Positions 10,760 through 23,700 of a stretch of DNA of 64,000 bases are shown piece by piece. Source of the DNA: Toxoplasma gondii ME49 (taxonomy: Eukaryota; Apicomplexa; Conoidasida; Eucoccidiorida; Sarcocystidae); the NCBI RefSeq assembly GCF_000006565.2, contig NC_031480.1:1690144-1754143 (forward strand). Reading direction: 5' to 3'. The notes beneath the pieces were generated by a model, which made no database searches, was not told the origin of the DNA, and saw only the letters and a list, made by a program, of their open reading frames with translations. Every line of letters begins with the position of its first letter. The stretch's first letter is position 1. The position numbers and the translations under genes were made by a program.

Positions 10760-13700
10760 TCATACACGCGGACTTGTAGCACTTGAAAATGACCGCGTTC
10801 CTGCGAAAGCCTGCATACTGCATCTGCTGTTCTGTCTGTTTTCGCGAGAGAGAAACGATCGTCGCGAGTGAGAAGTCTGCTTTTGGCGTCGAATTGCTTT
10901 TCTGCGTTTTATACCTGGCACAGCACGCAGAACGGCTGCTCCGTCCAGTTCGAGGTGTTTGATGAAAACGTCTCCCTCGACAATTAATGTGGACCTGAGA
11001 GGAGACAAGAACGAACGCCAACCGATGAGGCATCCCGTTTTTCCTGAGACGGACGTTTCCTTTCGTTCTGTTGCGTCTTTCCTGAGTCTCGAGTGTCTCT
11101 CAAAATCTTGTGTCGATTCAACTCTGCGTCGCTGAACACCCTCCCCCCCTCGCCCCCAATGTTCTTTGAGCCTTTGCCGAGGAAGCCGCGACGCCGAGCG
11201 CGGTCGTCTCCCTCTTCCTTTTCCTCCTTTCCTCTTGTGTTGCTTCTGTCCTGTTCCCCCTTCTCTTTTTTCGCCGCTTACGTGGAAGAGAGTTTGATCT
11301 TGGAAGCGCCTCGCAGTCTGCGGCGCATGCAGTCCTGTGAGATCCCCCAGGACGGAGCGAGAACTACGCGCGGACCCATAGGGTACACCACCCCGTTTCC
11401 GCAAACTGGCTTCGATTCTCCAATTTCAACTCTCGCTCCGACAGACTCAGCTGCAAGAGCGAGGAGACCCATGTTGTTCGCGTAGAGGTCGGACTCTCCC
11501 GACAGAGCGCATTCGGGTGGAATGCCTTTCACAGCCTTCTGTCTGGCGTCTTCAGCGTCGTTCTTCACGCAGCTGTAGCAGAACCAGCGATCGAGCTCGA
11601 TGAAACCCACCTGGAAGGACGCAGCAGAAGACCGAAATTCTGAGCGGGCAGCTAAAGCGAAGCGAGAAGAACACAAGTGATGGGAAGGGAGACGAAGAAG
11701 AGAGAAGAAAAGACAGGCGACGAGGAAGGAGGCCGATACACATTCAAGAAAGGCAAATCGAAAAACAAAGAAGCTGGCCCATACGACGTGTGTGTGGCAC
11801 CCTATGACCTGATGCATCAGCAGCTGTAGACTCATAGAATTCAATGCGAAAAAATTGACCTAAATATTCAGGCGTTTATTTCTACTAATATGACAGAAAC
11901 ACAGTGAGCTATAACGCCAATAAAAATACTTTAGACATGTGTGCGTATGAGATGCCTGGAAATAAATATATGAGAAAGAGGAATATTCATGTTTCCTACA
12001 GACACGCATATATATATATATATATATATATGCACATAGTTCTTACCTAAACATACTGTGCAAACATTAAAAGATAAATGAGTACCTATTTCTCCCATAT
12101 ATATATATATATATATCTACCTTTTTCGTACATAAGTAAAAGTACACAAATATCCAAAAAAGAGTATTCACTTTTCTTATATATATATATATATAAATTT
12201 CCTACATAAATAGAAATATGCATACGTATACAAGAATAACTCGATTCATTTTCCTCATATATATATATATTATATATGTTTGCTTACAGGAGTAGTGGGC
12301 GAGAAGAGACGTGGAAAGTCTTGCATCATGCACTCGAGTCGCGTAGGGGATTTGAAGCTCGTCTTTGTACCATCCTGAGAGTCAGACGAAAACGAGGACA
12401 GGAAGGATGGTTGTTGGAGAAATTCGTTCAACCAGCACAAAGAAAGTGAACTTCCACGCGACACAACAGCGAACCTTTATCTTGTAAAAAGACCCACAAG
12501 CACACATGTCGACTCCAGAGGAGAGAGAGGTCAAAGAGACTGGAGAGAAACACCGTCTCTGGATTTCTGCCTCCCTGCCTCCACATCTTTCTGGATTTTT
12601 ACGTCCACTATTGGCGACTCCGCTTTGCCCATGTCCCCGGAATCCGGCAGATCTGAGTCATATGCGTCGCCCTGCACCTCTCTTTCGCTCTTGAGAATTC
12701 TCGACTCATCTGCAAAGAAGTCTCTGTCTCACCTTGTACTTCGGATTGACGAATTCGGGAACTGTGCCTCCAGTCATCTCAAGAACAGAGCAGTAAGGCT
12801 CGATGCTGAAGACGAGGGCGTTTGTGTTTCCTGGAAAGCTGCTGAAGCCTTCGCTCGTCGCACCATCTTCCCGGCCTTCGGCCTGCAGAGAAAAAGAAGG
12901 AATTCAAGCATACACAGATACCCAAAGAGCGAGGCAAAGACTCTGAAGACGGCGTGACGAAGAGAACGCGGGAGACGAAGCTGAAGGAAACAGTGAGCGA
13001 GATAGAAGTCCGAAAAAAGGAGACTCTGAGAGAGGAACTACAAGGCGAGACAACGGGAGAAGGAACGGAGAACAGCGACGCTTGACGAAGACGACAGAAA
13101 TTCCGGACAGTGTTTTCCGAGACAGCAACAGAGACCAAGAGAGAAGACGGACGGGGGACGGGAGAGAAGGTCGAGAAGCATGCTTATTAGAAACAGCAGA
13201 CTCACAAGAGCAAAGGGTGTCATGCGGTGCCGTCCTTCCAGTCGGATTCTCTTCTACTGTGATACCCGTTCGTTTTGGAAATAAGATGAAACATGTGTGA
13301 CTTCCCTTCCTTCTTGGAAAGGATTGGCTTTTCTCGTCCTCCTCCCCTTTTTCTGCAGCGAGCAGAATCAAAGCAGGGAAGCATCGAAGGCGGCCGAGAA
13401 CGGAGGTGACACAGACATCATGGAGGGAAAACAAGACGATGCTCGTTCTCTGTCTCTGAAGAAATTCCAGACGCCTTTACTTCTGCATTTTTACCTTAAG
13501 CAGAGGACCTAAGACGTTATATTCGACATTGATCGTGATGGACGATCCATCTTTTTTCTGCAGCTTGCAAATCGCCCCCATGGCCTCCGCAGGTTTCCTG
13601 AAAGAAATCAAAACAACTCGCGAAACTCACTGCGTGATATGCGCTATATACGAACACCCCATAATAAGGCAGACCCCCTAGCAGAAGCGCGATTTCTTCC

Positions 13701-15813
13701 AGCAATAGATCCCAGGACGCAACGATGAGAGTCTCCACAGACAGCGGTTTTCCTTTTTTCCTTTAAGCCTGGCCTTCACACAGAGCTCACCGGCAGTCCT
13801 GGAAGTTTCTTCAGAGCAAAGTTCTCAGTCACACTCCCGACGCACCCTCCACCCTCTCGGAAAAGCGCCCCCCGAAACGACGATCTACCTGCCTTGGCGC
13901 TCCCTTTATATTCCTCGTTCCCCTCCCTCAACCGTCAACCAGTTTTTTGTCTCGTCTCTGCATCGGAACACCGTGGATTCCTTCTCTTCCTTCCCTCTTC
14001 CTCGACCCTATCTCTCTCGTGTGTATGTACACCTGGCTGTCTGGGCTGCTCACCGAGGAACCGTGACGGTGTTCATCGCGAAGGCGCGTTCCTTCGACAC
14101 ACCCAGAGTCGCGGGGAGAGCTCTGAAGATCAGCGCGTTTGTGTCTTGGAAAAAGACGATCCACTTTTTTCCTTCTCGCTTCCAGCGTTCGACGAGGCCG
14201 TGCTGGTGGAGCAGTGTGTGTACGTCTCCATGTCCGTGAGGCTTCATGAGGACTTCAAATGGGTCGCAGAGGCTGGTCGCGATGTGCGCCTCGTTGTCTC
14301 GCAGCGCCGGCACTTTGCCTTGTTTCATGAACGTCACTTGATTTCGCGAAAGTCCGAAAAACGCGTTCTCCTCAAACAGAGAAACTGTCTTCTCGTGAGT
14401 GTCATCCGACGTCATGATGGCCAAGGGTACGCAAGGCGAACGCCCCGCGGAGACACTGTTCACCGCCTCTCCCCTTCCCTCCTCGCTTGCTCCTTCGCTT
14501 GTCGCTTCCACCTCCTCCTCGCCACTCGCTGCTTCTCGCGCCAGACCCGACTGAATCGACAGCAGATACTCGCAGTAAAGCTGCGCAAACGTCTTCCCTG
14601 TGCTCGTTTCGCAAGGCAGACCGATCTTGATGCCTTTGTACCCCAGGCGTTCTCCGAGTCCGCCTGCAACGAGGACGAAGGCGCAACTCCTCAGCTCCTC
14701 AGAGCCGAGAGCCTCTAAACGGGCAAAGGCCGCAGACCCCACCTCCACGCGCTCTCCGTTCGGATGACATGCAGAGAACGCCTCAAACGGATTCGCCCCC
14801 GCCTGAGAAGCCGCCAACAAACTTCGCGCGCGAGAAAGATACGCGCCCAAACCTCCAGGATACGAACTGTCGGCTTGCTCCAGCTGCCTGAACAGGCGAC
14901 GCAGATCTGCAAAGAAGAAAGGGAGCAGGAATCAGACAGGGAACGAGGGGAAAACGCGATTTGTCTACTCGGGAGTCTGGAAAAGCTTCGCACTTCATTT
15001 CCCTCAAGAAAAGTTAAGAGTCCTACACGACATACGCATTCCGGGGGATGCGTCACAGACGCTCGAAAGCTGAACTCATTGCAGTTTAATCCGTCGAATT
15101 CCTCAGAGTGTCCAAAAGAACTTGGAGAAAAATACCGAATCTGGCGGTGCGCGAGGCACAGACGGCGCTCATGGGATTTCTCTTTCCCACACTGTCTCGT
15201 TTCAGACCTTTTCTCCACGAGGAAATCCATGTGGACATGGTTTCTTTCGAACTACGAAAACATGCTCAATGAATTCACATGCGGCGAGCAAGCGCAGCGA
15301 AAGCCTTTACATTCGCAGCGCTTGCAGGTGCCACAGACCTTCTCTCGCTTCACCCTTAGGCGCTTCAACGCGCAATATACACACACACAGGAGGAGGAAA
15401 ATCCCCTTTCCTCTCCGTCTTCATCCACACTTATATATACACATGTATATATATATATATACATATGCACAACTCTATACACACATATATACATACATAT
15501 ATACATACATATATGCATACATACGCCTATCTATGTCCACGAACATACACAACTGTATAGTCAGATACATCTCTACCTACACAAGTGGATATACGTGCAT
15601 GTCTGCGAATGTATGCAGGTGCCTCGTCGGTCCAGATGTTGAGGCAGACGAGCGAAGCGATGGAGGGGAGGAGACAACGCATGTCGAGTTTCGACCGAGT
15701 GGAGAATTTTTCGTCAACGCACCTTCAGGCTTGGCATCTGGAGGCATGAGATGACCCTGGTCCATTTCCTCCAGGCGCCTGCGCCATTCCTCGTCTTTGC
15801 AGAGGGTCGCCAT
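10760..15813 (-). CDS. USP: UDP-sugar pyrophosphorylase
   Basis: Exons 15813-15723, 14906-14054, 13597-13495, 12882-12733, 12374-12288, 11610-11282 and 10994-10760 join in phase to 615 residues, about the length of plant USP. The enzyme makes UDP-sugars from UTP and several sugar-1-phosphates, with pyrophosphate released, in the cytosol. The nucleotidyltransferase signature VAGGLGERLGYKGIKIGLP starts at residue 110. Other family blocks are MTSDDTHEKT, a KPHGHGDVHTLL loop, VFFQDTNALIF, VPRKPAEAMGAICKL with NVEYN, and FKSPTRLECMMQDFPR, which together point to USP rather than UGP or UAP. The start is the first ATG in the open frame (15813); an upstream GTG is ignored. The C-terminal beta-helix motif TLIVEGDVFIKHLELDGA is in the last exon; the final 50 residues are basic and unlike plants, so the exact 3' end is less sure. 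Confidence 0.88.
12005..12280. repeat. cluster of four (TA)n tracts in a USP intron
   Basis: TA tracts at about 12007-12031, 12096-12116, 12177-12197 and 12257-12279 are separated by similar AT-rich sequence holding CATAAGTA-like and TTTCNTAC-like words. The spacing of about 80-90 bp suggests a decayed tandem duplication. All lie between USP exons 6 and 5. Confidence 0.75.
15430..15545. repeat. TA/CATA simple repeat in the first USP intron
   Basis: Alternating TA and ACATATATACAT units lie between USP exons 1 and 2. Confidence 0.8.
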
Positions 15814-18800
15814 CGCGTTTCCTTCAGCTTTCTTCACGGTCCGCTCCTCTCGAGAGCAGCTGTTCCTCCCTAAACAGACTCAGAGGGGGCCGGTCAGGCA
15901 AGTCGCGCCGTCTCGCGGAAGAGGAAATGAGTCAGAGAGAGCGGCGAAGCGCGGGATGCGAGGACAACGAACAACGCCGAGTGCGAAGAGAGGGAAGGCG
16001 CCGCGAGCGAGAAGGACGCAGATGTTCTTTCAGAAAGACTCGACAGCGTCTCCTGTCTTGCAAAAGAGATGCGCAGTTTAGCGCCCCAGATGGGATGTAG
16101 GTTGTTTCTTTGCAAGGCCTGTTTTCTCTCGCAAGAGAGGTGCAGGAATTCCGCCGCTCGTTTCGGCAGAAGACGCGAATCGACGAGGAAGGAAGCCGCC
16201 TGTCGTCGGTCGGACGCGAGAAGCGCGCCAGGTTCTGGGAGGCGAGACAACAGGTCTCTTCTAGGAGGGAAGGAAAAAGATCTCGAAAAAAAGGAAGCAG
16301 CGAGGACGTCTGAACGAGTCACACCAAGGACGTTGGACGACGGATGTGGCGTCGTTATTCCCGATTGTTTCGACTGTCGAAGGAAAAAAATCCGCAGAAC
16401 GAGCACAGAAACTGGTCATCCAGTTGGAAAAACTGTCCTTTCTACCTCCTGAGGGACCGCAAAAAAAGCACTTGCTGCGAAAAAAAAGTCGAGGACTAAC
16501 GTAAACCGAAACGCGCGCGCGCCGCCTCTCTCCAGTTGTGCCGCGAGGAGAGTGAGGAGACACTGACAGGCCTGCTGAGGGAAACACACGGACGCAGACA
16601 TGTAGAGAAGGTCTTCTTCTTCGACGGTTGTCCGGTTTTTTCTTTACTCCCCGAAGAAGGCAAACAGAGTGAACTGTGGAGTAGCTACACACAGAAGTCG
16701 GGGAGGAAATCTGGCCGGAGCACTGTTCTTTTCGACGGCTTTGTCTCTTCTTCGAGAACAAATGCGAAAAAGGCAGTGGATGTGGACGGCACTTGTTTCC
16801 TCACCAGTTTCGTTCGCGAGCACTGCGAGAAAAGTGTAAAATCTGTTTCATGCCGTCACCCTCTCACCTGTCAAAGCTCTCCACCTCGTGAAAGGTCGAA
16901 CTAAGCGTAAAGACGCGTGCGTGGCGGTTCTCTCGATGTCGAATTGCCGCCCTCCAGCGTTCAGGTTTGCGGCCAAGAACGTTGACTTCTTTCCTCCGAG
17001 AAGAGATGTCGAGCTATTCCAAGGAAAGCGCAGTGAATGCGAGGGAAAAGAACTCATGTCGAAAGCGTTTTCGAACGAGCAACACGGGGGAAGCCGCCCA
17101 CCTCCGGTAGTGGCGAGACCAGATAATCTACGGCGCCTTCGAGGAGAAAAACTGTCTCGGGCCGACCTTCTTGGTTCTAAACGCCCCGCGCGACGGTCTG
17201 AAAAGCGAAAAGAAATAACAAGTAACGGAAACAACTGCGGACGGTGAGTTGTCCAGGCTTGCGTGGAAAAGTGCGTGGTTGTGTGCCCCATGCGTGCCAC
17301 CGAGCCTTTTCTTCTGTGACAGGCGCTTCGGACTTGCCTGGGACGGGAAAGGAAAAGAGAGCAGAGGTCCGTCTTTGTTGATTCGTTCACGGCGAAAAAC
17401 GGGGTGAAAGATTTCGGGGATAATGAAGTTCCGCCGAGGCTCGCTGGCGCTGTGTGTCCCGCCTCGCTGGATGTATTGAGAAGTGCCGTCTCGCACAGGA
17501 AAGGCGGGATGCAGAGCCCAGTTTTGCCGCCAGGGAGTTTCGAAGTTTTGCCATGTGCCAAGCCCAGGAGTTTCTCCAGCTTTTGTGACGAGATGCAGCA
17601 CGAGTGCGTGCGCGGAAGTCGAGAAGAAGGGAAGAACTTCGAGAGAAGCACCAGGCTGCTACCGCTCAGAGCGGGACCCTCCCACCATGGAGCCTTGCTC
17701 GCTGTTTGCCTATAATTCGCAGGAAAGCGCAAGGTTTTTGGTTCTTTTTTGCCACCACCACGCACACCTGCCGTTACCCTTAACGAGAGACGTCGGCGCG
17801 CGTTTCTGCCTCTCGATTCTGCCTTTCGAGTCCCGACTTCTTGTCAGGCGTCGTTCGGAGCGCACACATACCCACACACAGACACACACACTGTTTTAGG
17901 CCAGAGAATCAAGAAGCAGAGAGTTTTCCTCTCAGAGAAGTATGGCGGGAAACGAGAAGCCGATTCGCGACGACCTTTTTCTCCTTTTCCGGGAGGTCTC
18001 AGAGGGACATGAATGCGTGAAAGTTCTGTAAAATGGCCGCGCTTCGTATGTCTATAGAGTGGTCACCAGCATGCGGCACAGGCATTTCGCACGCTTTTTC
18101 CAGGCTGTTTTAGACGGGGCGACTTATTCAGTCACGGCGTCTGTGGAGCGAAAAGCAGCAGTTTTGCGGCAGTCCCCGCCTCGACGCAGCAGCAGAGATG
18201 CTGTGGCACCTACAGATGGAGTACCCGTTGTGAAAAGAAAACCGGAAAAGTAATCGTAACTCATCGTCAGCCCTTCGTGCTGGAGAAGCTGGAATCTCAG
18301 ACTCTAGCGGGAAGAGACGTGAAAAAGGCTTCGATCCTGCAGTTTCGAAAACTTTCTAAATCCCAGCCTAAGAAGGGGTAAGGTGGAGGAAAGTGCCCAG
18401 AAGGGTCTCCCCAGAACACCTTGTTCCTCTTTTTCTACTCGTTCGTGTACGGAGACACGCTGCGTTTCCATTTCCTCTCTGATGTAACGCTCCGGGGAGC
18501 GGATCTTCTGGAGACAGAATCGACATCCAAGACGAGAGGTGCACAACGCGCCTGCAAACTGCAGCGTGTTTCGCTTCCTTCAACGGCTGCCTCAGATGAC
18601 AGAACAACTCTGCGAAAATCAAGGATTCTCGCTCGAGTGGCTTTCCTCTCGTCTCCTAACAAGCCGAAGAAGCTCTCTCATCGACCGACAGCTCACTGAC
18701 GACAAACGCGAATCCGACATCATCCCCTTTCTTTGAACACACTTCCTTCTGGCCGTTAGTATGATCTCAAAGCAGCAGAAGCGAAGCTCCCCAAACACAC

Positions 18801-19764
18801 GCTGCGAATCATTGAATCTACAACACACATGCTTTTTACTGGGAAAACAGAAGTCCTCTTCTGTTAACACCGCTCTGAGACGAGCGGGACATCTTCCGGT
18901 CTACTCCTGGCAAACTTTGCACTTTTGTCGATTTGCCACAAATCTGAATTCGTCTTGGATTTCTCAGGAGGACTCAGGTCCTTCTGCGCTGAGATGTACA
19001 GCAGCTTTCGTGGACTCGCCACACATGAATCTAGCGCTCCTGAAAACATTAACGGTCTGAGATCCCGCGGGAGAAGCCAGGAGTGGCTTCTGAAAAGGTG
19101 AATGGCCGCAGAGAAGTTGCCCGTGCGTCCGCCACTTCTAAACCGACAGTCACGCAAAGAGACAGCGAATTCCGGACTACCCACAAACACCCCAAACACA
19201 CTGTGTCCTTGTCGGCCTTTTTTTTGTCTTCTGTCACCTCAGTACGAGCAGACTGTTTGCGCGCACCACTCGGACCCGCGTCTTTTTTCTTTTGCCGTTC
19301 GCAAGACGAATTAAAAGAGTATCCGTGTTCTCTGCGTACACGTGTGTCATTCTAGCAGCATTGAGGCGCCCGAGACCGGCCCTTCGATGTATAATTTTAT
19401 CTTGGTAACTGTCTCTTCGTGGCCACTTGTCAAGCGAACCAGAACTTTATAACTCATATCGAATACACAGAGACATGATAGTACCTACGATACTGAATAT
19501 GACTCCAGTTATGAGGTACAGACAACCAAGTTCTTTATGATTGCTGTACACCACCACCCCACTGGACTAAACATGGACTGTTTAGTCTTCCCACCAGATC
19601 TCTTCGGAATGGAGATCTTCAGCGACAACAAGACCTCACCGCCCCCGTCCCCAAACTTCCCTGGCCTCCGACTGGGATTGAGATTCTTTCAATTCCCTAA
19701 CGTAACGAGGATTCGCCTCGCTGTTCTGTCACCTTGCAGTTGTGAAGTGGAAACTAAAATTTTG
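15814..19764. other. USP upstream region, no supported gene
   Basis: About 4 kb upstream of the USP start. It should hold the USP promoter and 5' UTR. ORFs of 100-300 codons occur on both strands (the longest at 17765-16848, minus, opens with GTG), but none has an ATG start, splice structure or composition like the neighbouring exons. A CA-rich simple repeat sits at about 17866-17893 and an alternating CG run at 16513-16522. Confidence 0.4.
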
Positions 19765-20220
19765 ATGTCCTGTACAGTCGATCCAACAAGTTCTGACTTT
19801 CCATTACGTGGCGAAAGAGTTTACCTCGCGAGATCCTGAACGCGAGCAAATGCACCCGAGGAGCTTCTCAGGAGTGTGTACACCAAATACACGCCAGCTT
19901 CTCCTGAACCAGCGGTGGAAGCTGCACCACCGAAGATTTTTCTTGGAGGAGGTGAAGACAGTTTCCTTTTTAAAAGCGGTTGCATGTGCTGCAACGCCGG
20001 CAGTTTCCCGGCGAACTTCTATCGGCGCGTTAAAGAACTACGCGTGATGGAGCCTCTGGCACACAACTCTTGGTGGACTGTGACTCGTGACGGTGTTCTT
20101 CGTTTCCCTTCGACGGGTTCTTTGGAGAGACTCACACTTATCTGCATGCATGAGTCGCGCGACACTCGAGGGAAGGTCTCTAGAAAATCTGTTTCTTTGT
20201 CGCGGGAATATTCCACGTGA
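19765..20220 (+). pseudogene. coding-like patch with a frame change, possibly a gene relic
   Basis: I do not recognise this. After TGTACAG a frame reads SIQQVLTFHYVAKEFTSRD to about 19850. The next coding-like stretch, EELLRSVYTKYTPASPEP onward, is shifted by one base and stays open to a stop at 20220; it includes SGCMCCNAGSFPANFYRR and NSWWTVTRDGVLRFP. Both parts look more protein-like than the surrounding DNA. They could be two exons of an unresolved gene, or one exon broken by a frameshift. No start codon, donor or homologue was found. Confidence 0.25.
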
Positions 20221-20727
20221 CATGCGTTGGAGGCGCGCTCTGAGGCAGAAGCAAGTTGAACAGCATCGTCCGCGTTTTCCTTACAGAAGACAGCTCAAGC
20301 GCGATCTCCGACCTCCTTTCTGGCCCCTCTCCGCCTTCCCTCAGAACGCTTGCAAGCACAGATAACGCTTGTCAAGAAACTCCTCTAAAAATCTCGCGGA
20401 AACCGACATCTCTCTAGTGAGGCGTATCTTCCAATTTCAAAGACTCCATTAACGAAGCGAACTGGCACTTTGCCATCGTTCGCGCGACAAGGATACCCCT
20501 AAAACCAGACTCGCACGAATTCACAGCATTCACAAACATGCCGTACTATGCATAGAAACATGTATAATATGGCAAAATATAGAGGCGTCAGTTCACTTGT
20601 GCGTTTCTAGACGTTTCCAACTTCGAGTGCATTGGTTTCTGTTCTTTCCTCTCATTTTCTGGCTGTCGCTTCTCTTTCGGTTTCTCTCGGCAGGTCGTCT
20701 CCTCCTGTTTCGCCCTCGCATTCCCTG
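20221..20727. other. 3' flank of CCDC39
   Basis: No gene is supported. This should hold the 3' UTR and terminator of the minus-strand CCDC39 gene. The sequence is AT-richer around 20510-20590. Confidence 0.45.
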
Positions 20728-23700
20728 TCAAACCCCAGGTCGCAAATCGACACCGCTTCCACTGTGCGTCTTTTCCTCTTTGTTTTCCTGCACTTTCTCT
20801 GGTTCCTTTTCTCGCGCTCGGGCACCGGACCAACTGCCCCGAGAAGCGGCAAGCTCCACGCGTGGAAGAGCAGCCGTTCCAGAAGAAAACGAACGCGCCT
20901 TCCTGACGCCCCGCGGTTCAGGAAACCCAGAGCCGCGATTCCCCAGCTGGAGTGTGTCGACGCCCGGCGGCGGCAGCGATACGGGCGTCACAGGCACTCC
21001 AGGTCGTTTTTCTTTCGAGCAGGGAGAGGGTAGTGGAGAAGGAACAGATGAAGATGGCGACGAAGACTGCGAAAGCAAATCGAGGGAGTCTTCCTGCCGA
21101 CTTGCACCTGGTCTCGAGAGACTCTGCGGGGTTCCGCCGCAGCTGCTCGGAGCGGAGGAGAACCCAGACGGAGGACGAGAAGACAAGTGGACTCCTGAAA
21201 GAAGGAAAGAAAGGAAGAAATACTTGTCGCTGAAGGTGCAGAAGTGAACAGAAAGACAGGAGGAAGTGAATATCCGCCTGTGTGCACCCTACTTTTTAAA
21301 AAAGGGAAGAGAGGAAACCGCCCTGAACCTGTTGCTCCCGTGGCGGTCGACTTGTGGTGGGTGACTCTGGTGGCGTAGTCCAACCTCACATATTATTCCT
21401 TTCTCTCGCCGTTCCTTCTTCCGTGAACGTGTGATCTTTCGTAAAGCTGCATCCTCTACTTTTTTGGGTTCATTTTATTTTTTTCTCTGATCACGGTAAT
21501 CACTGATACTCGCTCTCTGTACCTTTGCTTCCCAGATGGGCGAACGCGCCGTTCACGCTGTACTCTGACGCCTCTGTCACCCTGTGTTTCTGCTTCACCG
21601 CATTTCCCCCAATTTTTGTGTGGTTTGCTCCTTCCTTCTTCTTGGGGCGGCCTCTCTGATTACATGGGAGCTCGTCGACATTTTAGCTTCCAGGCTGTAC
21701 TTTCCTTCTCGTTCCCCTGAAACTCACCATGAGCACCCAGAGCAGCTTTCACCTCCTCGGGGACGCCTCCAACTTCCTCGAGCGCTGCACTGCAAACGGC
21801 AAACGACAATTTCCAGAGAAAACATGCGATATCGTCATTTCTTCTCCGCTAGTCAAAAAAAGGCTACGGCCTTTGATCCCTTATGGGGTATCGCCATCAC
21901 CATCTCAGCTCTTTATATACATACACATATCTCCGTCTAACCTTGCATACCTATTCATACCTCCATCTAAGCTAGTTAGATATCTCTATCTATTTCTCCA
22001 TCTCATTTCTTAATACATATATATATACATATATGTATTATATGCATATATGTAGATAAATGGATAACTTCTTCCACCGAGACTCTTTTTGTATATATAT
22101 AGATACATAGATACATATAGGTATATTTATGTGTCAGAAAAATGAGAAGAATGTGGAAAGCGTTGTCCTTGAGAGTGGATCCGCAGTTGGCATTCTCTCA
22201 TTAGACATTGGTATATTGAAAAGCGTATCAATTCCTCGATGTGTCGGCGTGGTTTTCGGAAGACTGTGTGATTGATTGCGAAGGCGGTATTTGCAGCAGA
22301 CCGAGCGTCAAGGTTTTTTTTTCTCAGACAAGTGCAGGAAGGAGACTTTATCGAGTTTAGTTGACGACGGCCATGGAGAGACCGTTTCACGCTTTCCTGT
22401 CTTTCTGCGTCGGTACAGACGAGGACATGCGCGGTGAGCACACAGACGCTACGATACCCCCGAAGAATATTTTTCTACAAGTGGTTTCCTGTGTTTTCCT
22501 CGAGCCAGATGGTTTCCCAAGGCAATTTCTCTTTGCGCCCTCTTTCCTTGCGTAGGTCCCCAGGCCTCTCAGGCCTCTCACTAAGACTGCGACGAGTGCA
22601 CTGTGTGCATTTACCTTCTGCTTCCACTCCTGTGTTCCTTTTCGTTTTCAGCCTGCTTCTCCCCTCCTCTGTGCTGTCTCTGTGTCATCCCTGACGTTGC
22701 GCGCTTCTCGCGTTTTTTCTGCGCGCGGGTTTCTCTCTTTCCTGCGCTCCGGACGCTTCACTGTCGGTCGCTCGTGTCTCAAAACTTACGCAAGCGCTTG
22801 TCGCAGAGCCTGGAGGTGGTATCTGAGGCTCTCCAAATGCGGCTCCATTTCCAGATTCGTTTGAGAGCCAGGGTCGAATCCGAGGGAGGAAGGTGGAGAA
22901 GCAGGTCGAGAAACGTCTGTCTTTGCCTGCGGCAGAATCTTTTTCTTTCGTGCGACTTTTACCGCCTCCTTGTGGCGATCTGTGGCTCGCCGCAGCTTCT
23001 CTTCCTGGGCGCGAACATCTCTCTGCAGTCCTTTGAGCGTTGCCAACAGTGCCTTATTGGAAAGCGCGAAAGCGGGGGGAAGGCAGCATGAAGAGAAAAC
23101 AAGACAACTGGCGTTGAATATGAAGGACAATCGGAAAAAGGCGAACGCGACATGGACGGCAAGCGAACGAAGCTGACGCACACTGAAGTACCCTCTGGGC
23201 CATCTCGAGCGTCAGAATCGAAGGGGATTCTGCTTAGACAGACCTCACACGCGATTAACTCCCCTGTCCTCCTCGCTTCTCGTCCTCTCACGTTCCTCCG
23301 TTTTAGGCCGACTCACCTGCTTGCGACACAGAAGAGCCTGCAGGAACTTCTCGGCTTCCGCCTTCCTCCCTCGCTCGGCATCGACTTCCTCCTGCAGACT
23401 CCGAAGCTGCTGTTTCTTCTCAAACGCCGCGTCGTGAGCCTCCTTCACTCGCTTCTCCAACTGGTCTCGCGACGCGCGCTGCTGCTGAACAAACGAAGAC
23501 TCTTCGCTGAGAGCACGACGGAAGCGAGAGTTCGCGGACCGCAGTTGCTCGAGAGTCCGAGACAGACCCCGACTCTCGCCCTCTGCGTCGCGGATCTTCT
23601 GATCGAGCTCGTCGCCGATGCGCTGAAGCTCCTCCTTCTCCTGATCAAGGTTCCAGAAAAACAAAGCAAGAAAAAGAATACATGCCGGCAGAGGACGCTC

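Noticed and set aside
16848..17765. 305-codon minus-strand ORF upstream of USP
   Set aside because: It opens with GTG, has no conserved block and no splice continuation, and its composition matches the spacer rather than the exons nearby.
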